Of a stretch of DNA of 5,287 nt, positions 1 to 4,534 are shown piece by piece. The notes under the pieces are model-generated. The model was not told the DNA's origin. It saw nothing but the letters and a program-made list of their open reading frames with translations, and did not search any database. A program made the position numbers and the translations under genes. Within the stretch, counting starts at the first letter, position 1, and every line of letters starts with the position of its first letter. Source of the stretch: an uncultured Oscillospiraceae bacterium (lineage in GTDB: Bacteria; Bacillota; Clostridia; Oscillospirales; Oscillospiraceae); assembly GCA_910587285.1 (NCBI GenBank), contig CAJULM010000071.1, forward strand, positions 1-5,287. The letters run 5' to 3'.

Positions 1-29
1 GGGAATTCTTTTCACTGTCCTTCGTTGAC

Positions 30-57
30 AAAAAAGATACAGCCCCCAGTCCGTACC
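30..57 (-). terminator. Probable intrinsic terminator of the tRNA-Ser unit
   Basis: Read on the minus strand, GGTACGG (57-51) pairs with CTGTATC (42-36) as a 7-bp stem with two G-U pairs and an 8-nt loop. A run of six T follows (35-30). This is the layout of a Rho-independent terminator, though the stem is modest. It is the first T-tract hairpin met after the tRNA going leftwards, so it is the best candidate for the end of that transcript. If so, the primary transcript has a trailer of about 120-150 nt that includes the palindromes at 70-173. Confidence 0.5.
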
Positions 58-69
58 TCCCGTCTCCCC

Positions 70-104
70 TCGGCCACGAATCCAGCGAAGCGAATCGTGG
101 CCGA
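70..104. repeat. Palindrome, 10-bp arms
   Basis: The arm TCGGCCACGA (70-79) is perfectly complementary to TCGTGGCCGA (95-104), with a 15-nt spacer. There is no T-tract on either side, so this does not look like a terminator. Its right arm overlaps the left arm of the next palindrome (100-108), so the two stems could not form together. It is one of three overlapping inverted repeats that fill the space behind the tRNA gene. Confidence 0.75.
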
Positions 105-140
105 AAGCGAAGAAATTCCCACCATAGCGCAGCTTTCGGC
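100..140. repeat. Palindrome, 9-bp arms, overlapping its neighbours
   Basis: GCCGAAAGC (100-108) is perfectly complementary to GCTTTCGGC (132-140). The left arm shares bases with the 70-104 palindrome. The loop contains the left arm of the 111-173 palindrome. A smaller hairpin, TTTCGGC-GAA-GCCGGAAA (134-151), also uses the right arm. The arrangement allows alternative, competing folds if it is transcribed as the tRNA trailer. Confidence 0.65.
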
Positions 141-173
141 GAAGCCGGAAACGGAGCGGTGGTGGGAATTTCT
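111..173. repeat. Long palindrome, perfect 14-bp arms, next to tRNA 3' end
   Basis: AGAAATTCCCACCA (111-124) is matched perfectly by TGGTGGGAATTTCT (160-173), enclosing 35 nt that contain a further small hairpin. The right arm ends 4 bp from the CCA end of the tRNA. A perfect 14-bp arm is far beyond chance in so short a space. It has no T-tract beside it and encodes no recognisable protein. Together with the two palindromes to its left it looks like a compact non-coding palindromic element of the kind dispersed in bacterial intergenic DNA. Whether it is repeated elsewhere in the genome cannot be seen here. Confidence 0.8.
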
Positions 174-177
174 GAGC

Positions 178-266
178 TGGCGCAGCGGGTGGGATTCGAA
201 CCCACGTGTGATTGCTCACAAACTGATTTCGAGTCAGCCCCGTTATGACCACTTCGATACCGCTGC
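178..266 (-). tRNA. tRNA-Ser, anticodon CGA
   Basis: This is an 89-nt class II tRNA read on the minus strand, decoding UCG. The acceptor arm GCAGCGG (266-260) pairs with CCGCTGC (188-182), followed by discriminator G (181) and an encoded CCA (180-178). The D stem is TCG/CGG. The anticodon stem GCTGA/TCAGT closes the loop CTCGAAA, with anticodon CGA at 231-229. A long variable arm, TGTGA-GCAA-TCACA, is the hallmark of serine tRNAs. The T arm is GTGGG-TTCGAAT-CCCAC. All stems pair fully and invariant U33 and the TTCGA loop are present, so it should be functional. It stands alone with its own promoter (306-334) rather than in a tRNA cluster. Confidence 0.97.
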
Positions 267-305
267 GTATCTCCGATGGGATCTGACGGCTGCACATCAT
301 TTTAT

Positions 306-334
306 AGAATACCTCATCCCCGGCGGAATGTCAA
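306..334 (-). promoter_or_regulatory. Promoter of tRNA-Ser
   Basis: On the minus strand a perfect -35 TTGACA (334-329) is followed by 17 bp and a -10 TATTCT (311-306), matching a housekeeping sigma-factor promoter. Transcription would begin near 299, about 33 nt before the mature 5' end of the tRNA. Position and strength suit a stable-RNA gene. Confidence 0.8.
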
Positions 335-360
335 TCCCCAGTCTGCCGCGCCCGGTTTTC

Positions 361-396
361 AAAAAGCCCCCGCCGCCTGATTCTGCGGCTAAGCTT
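361..396 (-). terminator. Probable intrinsic terminator of the MATE transcript
   Basis: On the minus strand AAGCTT (396-391) pairs with GGGCTT (two G-U pairs). After a small internal loop, GCCGC (389-385) pairs with GCGGC (376-372) around an 8-nt loop. The stem runs into TTTTTG (365-360), part of the T run being used in the stem. It sits about 385 nt beyond the MATE stop codon and 27 bp before the tRNA promoter, so it would insulate the tRNA unit from MATE read-through. The internal loop lowers certainty. Confidence 0.45.
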
Positions 397-423
397 GAAC
401 TGACTGCGAACCGGCTGTATCAT
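395..423 (+). promoter_or_regulatory. Possible promoter of the GNAT remnant
   Basis: TTGAAC (395-400), 17 bp, then TATCAT (418-423) resembles a sigma-70-type promoter with two mismatches overall in the key positions. Transcription would start near 430, giving a leader of about 30 nt before the GTG at 461. It suggests that the control region of this gene survived while its coding region decayed. Confidence 0.45.
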
Positions 424-460
424 CAAACGCGGCAAGCAATCATTTATGGAGGGATGCGCT

Positions 461-771
461 GTGAACACGCCTACGCTGGAAACCGAACGCCTGATTTTAA
501 GAAGGTTCACGCGACAAGATATGGACGCTCTTTTCCTGATTTTGAAGGATGAGGAGGCCGTGTCATGGAAAAGGTGGGCATGACATATTGTTATTCCTAT
601 GAAGAACAATGGCAGCCCAAGGATATCCCCGTCATATTCAGAATGTACCAGCTCAATTTTGACGGCAGCGGCGATTTTGTCTATCAGAAGTATTGGAATC
701 TCTATCCCAACCACTTCATTGAGGATTTGACGAAGCCCTCCATCCCCCCGTTTTCCCCGGCGCCGGCCTGA
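461..771 (+). pseudogene. GNAT-family N-acetyltransferase, internally deleted remnant
   Basis: Two parts of one acetyltransferase lie in different frames. The first starts at GTG 461, seven bases after a strong GGAGGG site (448-453). It encodes 40 residues beginning MNTPTLETERLILRRFT, the classic N-terminus of RimJ-like GNAT enzymes, and stops at 581-583. The second part, in the frame of 553-771, reads GGRVMEKVGM, resembling the conserved acetyl-CoA-binding-region motif (commonly like S-x-RVMEKxGM). It then has QWQPKDIPV and a Tyr/Trp-rich end near HFIEDL, as in the C-termini of such proteins. Intact relatives are about 170-180 residues, so roughly 80 central residues are missing, with the junction near 545-560. 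Most of the acetyl-CoA-binding core is gone, so no activity is expected. The last residues (about 730-771) become Pro-rich and are probably not native. GC is about 43-45% in the lines 601-720, clearly below the neighbours. The GNAT assignment is firm for both halves, while the deletion is my reading. Confidence 0.72.
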
Positions 772-781
772 ACGGAAGGCC
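757..781. repeat. GC-rich palindrome and hairpin between convergent ends
   Basis: A perfect 10-bp palindrome CCGGCGCCGG (757-766) adjoins a hairpin GGCCT-N7-AGGCC (765-781). They lie between the end of the GNAT remnant and the MATE stop codon (TAG, 783-781). Neither has a T-tract, so I do not call a terminator, although a GC-rich stem here could slow transcription from either side. Confidence 0.35.
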
Positions 782-2112
782 TACCGCAGCACCTGGTGCT
801 GCGCCCACTTTCCGCTGCGGAAGCGCAGGATATACACCGTCCCCCGGCACAGCCAGTCGCACAGCCAGGCGATCCACACGCCGAACAGCCCCACGCCAAA
901 GCCCCGGCACAGCAGCAGGCACAGGCCCACCCGGAAAATCCACATGGACGCGGCGGACACCCCCGCGGCAAAACGCACGTCTCCCGCCGCCCGCATCCCG
1001 TTGGGAAGGGTGAACGCCGCCACCCACAGCACCATCCGCCCCACGCTGATGAGCACCATCAGCTGGAAGGTGAGCCCCGCGCTCTCCGGCGTCATCTGGG
1101 ACACCCGCGTCACCAGCGGCGTGGCCGCCAGCACCGTCAGGCACGTCACCGCCATCACGCACTCCGCGATCAGGCAGAACCGCTTGGTGTAGGTCTTGGC
1201 CTCCTCCACCCGGCCCGCGCCCATGCACTGCCCCGCCACCGTGAGCAGCCCCACCCCCAGGGCCATGGGGGGCATCCCCTGCACCATGTCCAGGGTCTGG
1301 GTCATGGCGTGGGCGGCGATGGCGGCGGTGGAGAAGGTGGACACCGTGGACTGCACCATCAGCTTGCCCAGCTGGAACATGGCGTTCTCCACCCCCGTGG
1401 GCACGCCCACCCGCAGCACCGTGCCAATCACCCGCCTGTCCGGGCGGATGCTCCGGTAATTGCGGATGGACACCGGCAGCCTTCTGCTGCGCAGCAAAAT
1501 CAGCAGCACCACCGCGCTCACAATCCGGGAGGCCAGGGTGGCCAGCGCCGCCCCCGTCACGCCCTGGTGAAAGACAAAAATCATCACCGCGTTGCCGGCG
1601 ATGTTGATGCCGTTGGCCACCGCCGCCACCGCCATGGGCGGCGCGGAGCGCTGCTGGGCCCGGAACACCGCCGCCGCCGTCTGCTGGGCGGCCAGGAAGG
1701 GGTAGGACAGGGCCGTGATGAAGAAATAGTCCAGCGCCTGGTCCATCACCGCCTGCTCCACCGAGCCGAAAATCAGCCCCAGCAGCACGCGGCGCAGCAC
1801 CAGGCAGGCCGCCGCCACCGCCGCGCCCAGCCCCACGCTCACCAGCAGCACCTGCCGGGCGGCGTTGTTGGCCTGCTCCGTCTCCTCCCGGCCCAGGTAC
1901 TGGGCGCACACAATCACGCCCCCCGCCGCCAGGGCGCTGAGCAGGTTCAGCATGAGCATATTCACCGAGTCCACCAGCGCCACCGCGGAGATGGCGCTCT
2001 CCCCCACGGTCGTCACCATCATGGTGTCCGCGATGCCCATCAGCCCGGACAAAACCTGCTCCAGCATCAGGGGGATGAGCAGGGCGATGATTTGACGGCG
2101 GGTAAACATCAT
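781..2112 (-). CDS. MATE family multidrug/Na+-type efflux transporter
   Basis: This 443-residue inner-membrane antiporter has the usual MATE length (about 450) and the two-lobe layout of twelve predicted membrane helices. Lobe 1 opens with IPLMLEQ (13-19), then GIADTMM (26-32), and has the loop motif AQYLGREE (70-77) and N-x2-NI-x2-N (167-174). Lobe 2 repeats the pattern with GVPTGVEN (236-243) and GQCMGAGR (294-301). The protein ends in the typical SGKW motif. Family members export cationic drugs, dyes or metabolites in exchange for Na+ or H+; the substrate here cannot be told. Two ATGs lie in tandem (2112 and 2109). I chose the first. The ribosome site is weak or distant (AGGAAAG, 2133-2127, about 14 nt upstream). 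The gene has its own promoter at 2151-2179 and diverges from glgB, with no evident functional link. GC is extreme (83% in the line 1621-1680), which creates long false frames on both strands. Confidence 0.93.
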   Translation of the reverse strand: MMFTRRQIIALLIPLMLEQVLSGLMGIADTMMVTTVGESAISAVALVDSVNMLMLNLLSALAAGGVIVCAQYLGREETEQANNAARQVLLVSVGLGAAVAAACLVLRRVLLGLIFGSVEQAVMDQALDYFFITALSYPFLAAQQTAAAVFRAQQRSAPPMAVAAVANGINIAGNAVMIFVFHQGVTGAALATLASRIVSAVVLLILLRSRRLPVSIRNYRSIRPDRRVIGTVLRVGVPTGVENAMFQLGKLMVQSTVSTFSTAAIAAHAMTQTLDMVQGMPPMALGVGLLTVAGQCMGAGRVEEAKTYTKRFCLIAECVMAVTCLTVLAATPLVTRVSQMTPESAGLTFQLMVLISVGRMVLWVAAFTLPNGMRAAGDVRFAAGVSAASMWIFRVGLCLLLCRGFGVGLFGVWIAWLCDWLCRGTVYILRFRSGKWAQHQVLR

Positions 2113-2150
2113 AATTATTCCAGCTTCTTTCCTGCGATAGTATGGGGGCT

Positions 2151-2179
2151 ATTATATCTCGAACGTCCTGAAATGGCAA
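2151..2179 (-). promoter_or_regulatory. Promoter of the MATE gene
   Basis: On the minus strand TTGCCA (2179-2174) is followed by 17 bp and a perfect TATAAT (2156-2151). Transcription should start near 2144, leaving a leader of about 30 nt. It is divergent from the glgB promoter. The two -35 boxes are separated by 98 bp (2180-2277) in which I see no gene or clear operator. Confidence 0.8.
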
Positions 2180-2277
2180 GCCTACCCGGCGCTTCTCCCC
2201 AATTTTCCGAATATTTACCGCTTATTTCGCATACAATGACATAAAGCCGCTGTTTTTTCATTTGCTTTTTGTGCATC

Positions 2278-2306
2278 TTGACTTTGCGCCCCAGGCGGTC
2301 TATAAT
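2278..2306 (+). promoter_or_regulatory. Promoter of the glgB-glgC operon
   Basis: TTGACT (2278-2283), exactly 17 bp, then perfect TATAAT (2301-2306) makes a strong housekeeping-type promoter. Transcription would begin near 2312-2314, giving an mRNA leader of about 79 nt before the glgB ATG. A 6-bp inverted repeat ATGTAT-N8-ATACAT (2305-2324) overlaps the -10 box and start point. It could be an operator, but its arms are short. Confidence 0.82.
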
Positions 2307-2322
2307 GTATTTGTTATCATAC

Positions 2323-2354
2323 ATACTGTACTGCGCATCCGTAATTTACAGTAT
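2323..2354 (+). promoter_or_regulatory. Inverted repeat in the glgB leader
   Basis: ATACTGTA (2323-2330) and TACAGTAT (2347-2354) are perfect inverted 8-bp arms separated by 16 nt, just downstream of the predicted transcription start. It could be a dimeric repressor site or an RNA hairpin. A second, GC-rich palindrome CCGCCGGCGG (2365-2374) sits between it and the ribosome site. There is no T-tract after either, so simple attenuation is not supported. I recognise no known operator consensus, and it does not fit a catabolite-response (cre) site. Confidence 0.45.
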
Positions 2355-2380
2355 TTTCCGCCCGCCGCCGGCGGAAGTTT

Positions 2381-2385
2381 GGAGG
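2381..2385 (+). promoter_or_regulatory. glgB: Ribosome binding site that fixes the glgB start
   Basis: GGAGG lies 6 nt before ATG 2392. An in-frame ATG at 2269 would make the protein 41 residues longer, but it lies upstream of the promoter -10 box and encodes non-family sequence. The start is therefore 2392. Confidence 0.85.
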
Positions 2386-2391
2386 CACGAA

Positions 2392-4515
2392 ATGTTCAAG
2401 AAAACTGACCACCTCAGCGACGCCATTGCCCGGTTCAACGCCGGGACAAGCACCGACGCATACCAGTTCCTGGGCTGCCACAGGCAGACGGTTGACGGAC
2501 AGGAGGGCTACGTCTTCCGCGTCTGGGCGCCCCACGCCAAGAGCGTGCGGGTGCTGGGCCGCTTCAACGACTGGGACAAAGCGTCCCCCGCCATGGAGCG
2601 CATCGCCCCCGCCATCTGGGAGCGCTTCATCCCCGGCGTTCAGACCTACGACGAGTACAAGTTCTACATCGAGCGGCCCGACGGAACCTTTGTCTTCCGC
2701 GCCGACCCCTACGCCACCCACTCCGCCACCCGGCCGGACAACGCCAGCAAGGTCTTCGACCTGGACGGCTTCGCCTGGACGGACGCCGCCTACCGCCGGG
2801 CCCGCGCCCGCCGGGAGGTGCTGAAAAGCCCCATGAACATCTACGAGATGCACCTGGGCTCCTGGCGGCGGCATGAGGACGGCAACTTCCTCTCCTATGA
2901 GGAGTGCGCCCGGCAGCTGGTGCCCTACCTGAAGGAGCTGGGCTACACCCACGTGGAGCTTCTCCCCGTGAGCGAGTACCCTTACGACCCCTCCTGGGGC
3001 TATCAGGTCACCGGCTACTACGCCCCCACCTCCCGCTACGGCACCCCCCACGACTTCATGAAGTTTGTGGACCTGTGCCACGAGGCGGGCATCGGCGTCA
3101 TCATCGACTGGGTGGGCGCCCACTTCCCCCGGGACGAGTGCGGCCTGTTCGAGTTCGACGGCGGCTACTGCTACGAGCCCGCCGACCCCCTGCGCCGGGA
3201 GCACCCCGACTGGGGCACCCGCATCTTCGACTACGGCCGGTATGAGGTGCGCTCCTTCCTCATCTCCAACGTGGTCTACTGGCTGGACAAGTTCCACATC
3301 GACGGCATCCGGGTGGACGCCGTGGCCTCCATGCTCTATCTGGACTATGGCCGCCAGGGCGGCGAGTGGCGACCCAACAAGGACGGGGGCAACATCAACC
3401 TGGAGGCGGTGCAGTTCCTCCGGGACATGAACTCCGCCGCCCTCACCTTCGACCCCTGCGCCATCATGGCCGCCGAGGAGTCCACCGCCTTCCCCATGGT
3501 CACCAAGCCGGGGTATGACGGCGGGCTGGGCTTCAACTTCAAGTGGAATATGGGCTGGATGCACGACATGGTGAACTATATGTCCACCGACCCCCTGTTC
3601 CGCAAGGGCCGGCACAACAACCTCACCTTCTCCCTCACCTACGCCTTCTCGGAGAACTTCGTGCTCCCCCTGTCCCACGACGAGGTGGTCCACGGCAAGT
3701 GCTCCCTCATCAATAAAATGCCCGGGGAGTACGACGACAAATTCCAGGGCCTGCGGGCGTTCTACGGCTACATGATGACCCACCCCGGCAAGAAGCTGCT
3801 GTTCATGGGCGGCGAGTTCGGCCAGTTCATCGAGTGGGACGAGAAAAAGCAGCTGGACTGGTTCCTGCTGGACTACGAAAAGCACCACCAGCTGCAAGAG
3901 TACGTAAAGGACCTGAACCACTACTATCTGGACCACCCCGCCCTGTGGCGCAACGACACCGACTGGCAGGGCTTCCAGTGGATCTCCTGCGACGACTACC
4001 AGCAGAGCGTCATCGCCTTCCGCCGCATCGACGAGAAGGGCAAGGAGGTCATCGTGGTGTGCAACTTCTGCCCCGTCACCCGCACGGGCTACCGCATCGG
4101 CGTGCCCAAGGCCGGAAGCTATGTCCCCGTGCTGTCCAGCGACGACGCCAAGTACGGCGGCTCCGGCACCGAGCTCTCCCCCGCCAAGACCAAAAAGGAG
4201 GAGATGCACGGCCTGCCCTACAGCGTGGAGCTCACCCTCCCGCCCCTGTCCGCCGTGTTCTATGAGCACAAGGCCGTCCGCCGCGCCAAGGCCGAGGACG
4301 GCGCGCCCGCCGCCGAGGTCAAGCCCAAGGCCGTCCCCAAGTCCCGCGCCAAAAAGGCGGACGCCCAGGCCGAAGCCGCGGCTCCCAAGCCCCTGAAAAA
4401 AACCGCCTCCAAGGCCAAAGCCAAGGCTGAAACCGCCGTGGAGAGCAAGCCCAAGGCCCCGCGCAAGCCCCGCGCCAAAAAACCAGCGCCCAAAACCGAT
4501 TCTGAATCCAAGTAA
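2392..4515 (+). CDS. glgB: 1,4-alpha-glucan branching enzyme GlgB with Lys/Ala-rich tail
   Basis: This 707-residue cytoplasmic GH13 enzyme (EC 2.4.1.18) cuts alpha-1,4-glucan and transfers the piece to form alpha-1,6 branches in glycogen. In order it has a short N-terminus, a CBM48 domain (about 40-125: VFRVWAP, FNDWD), the catalytic barrel (about 165-525) and an all-beta C-terminal domain ending near 625. Catalytic motifs are complete: region I DWVGAHF (D239, H244), region II GIRVDAV with nucleophile D309, region III AEEST with acid/base E362, and region IV LSHDEVVHGK with D430. LLFMGGEFGQFIEWDE is also typical. It lacks the extra N1 module of the 728-residue E. coli enzyme. The core of about 630 residues matches Firmicutes forms, but residues 632-707 are an added basic tail, described separately. 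Region I has Gly where Pro is usual (DWVP). It is the first gene after the 2278-2306 promoter, with glgC 19 nt downstream. Confidence 0.97.
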   Translation: MFKKTDHLSDAIARFNAGTSTDAYQFLGCHRQTVDGQEGYVFRVWAPHAKSVRVLGRFNDWDKASPAMERIAPAIWERFIPGVQTYDEYKFYIERPDGTFVFRADPYATHSATRPDNASKVFDLDGFAWTDAAYRRARARREVLKSPMNIYEMHLGSWRRHEDGNFLSYEECARQLVPYLKELGYTHVELLPVSEYPYDPSWGYQVTGYYAPTSRYGTPHDFMKFVDLCHEAGIGVIIDWVGAHFPRDECGLFEFDGGYCYEPADPLRREHPDWGTRIFDYGRYEVRSFLISNVVYWLDKFHIDGIRVDAVASMLYLDYGRQGGEWRPNKDGGNINLEAVQFLRDMNSAALTFDPCAIMAAEESTAFPMVTKPGYDGGLGFNFKWNMGWMHDMVNYMSTDPLFRKGRHNNLTFSLTYAFSENFVLPLSHDEVVHGKCSLINKMPGEYDDKFQGLRAFYGYMMTHPGKKLLFMGGEFGQFIEWDEKKQLDWFLLDYEKHHQLQEYVKDLNHYYLDHPALWRNDTDWQGFQWISCDDYQQSVIAFRRIDEKGKEVIVVCNFCPVTRTGYRIGVPKAGSYVPVLSSDDAKYGGSGTELSPAKTKKEEMHGLPYSVELTLPPLSAVFYEHKAVRRAKAEDGAPAAEVKPKAVPKSRAKKADAQAEAAAPKPLKKTASKAKAKAETAVESKPKAPRKPRAKKPAPKTDSESK
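4321..4356 (+). repeat. Tail repeat unit, copy 1
   Basis: This encodes KPKAVPKSRAKK (GlgB residues 644-655). It matches copy 2 at 4447-4482 in 9 of 12 residues and closely in DNA, in the same frame and 126 bp (42 codons) apart. This points to growth of the tail by internal duplication. Confidence 0.65.
4447..4482 (+). repeat. Tail repeat unit, copy 2
   Basis: This encodes KPKAPRKPRAKK (GlgB residues 686-697), the partner of copy 1 at 4321-4356. The shared pattern is KPKAxxKxRAKK. The segment between the copies (about 656-685) has looser K/A-rich sequence such as KAKAKAE. Confidence 0.65.
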
Positions 4516-4521
4516 TTCATA

Positions 4522-4528
4522 GGGGGAG
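4522..4528 (+). promoter_or_regulatory. glgC: Ribosome binding site that fixes the glgC TTG start
   Basis: GGGGGAG lies 6 nt before TTG 4535, ideal spacing. The next in-frame ATG (4565) would remove ten residues directly before the conserved LLAGGQGSR loop and has no ribosome site before it. The TTG start is therefore preferred. Confidence 0.8.
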
Positions 4529-4534
4529 ATCATT

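Larger units (their letters stand above)
4285..4512 (+). other. Histone-H1-like basic tail of GlgB
   Basis: Residues 632-707 (76 aa) follow the end of the normal GlgB fold. By hand count they hold 19 Lys, 3 Arg, 21 Ala and 10 Pro against 9 acidic residues, with almost no hydrophobics. They must be disordered and strongly positive. The pattern resembles the C-terminal tails of histone H1 and of bacterial AlgP/HU-like proteins. A 12-residue unit KPKAxxKxRAKK occurs twice (644-655 and 686-697). The tail is in frame and shares the GC-rich codon use of the gene, so it is not an obvious frameshift artefact. A role in binding anionic partners (nucleic acid, polyphosphate, cell-wall polymer) or tethering to the glycogen granule is inference only. 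Confidence 0.8.

Noticed and set aside
25..30. TTGACA resembling a plus-strand -35 box
   Set aside because: No -10-like sequence occurs about 17 bp downstream, and on the other strand these bases form the T-tract of a terminator.
25..552. Plus-strand open frame of 175 codons over the left end
   Set aside because: It runs through the palindromes and antisense through the tRNA, giving the familiar false WDSNPR-type peptide from the T arm. It has no ribosome site and overlaps the GNAT start in another frame.
796..2244. Long plus-strand open frame antisense to the MATE gene
   Set aside because: Its His/Pro/Gln/Arg-rich peptide has no fold-like pattern. It is a by-product of high third-position GC in the MATE gene, as is the minus-strand frame 716-2179.
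2115..2324. 69-codon minus-strand frame upstream of the MATE gene
   Set aside because: It overlaps both divergent promoters, so it would not be transcribed as a unit from the MATE promoter. The peptide is unrecognised and has no clear ribosome site.
2269..2391. N-terminal extension of GlgB from ATG 2269
   Set aside because: It lies across the promoter and leader. Ribosome site GGAGG and family homology begin at ATG 2392.
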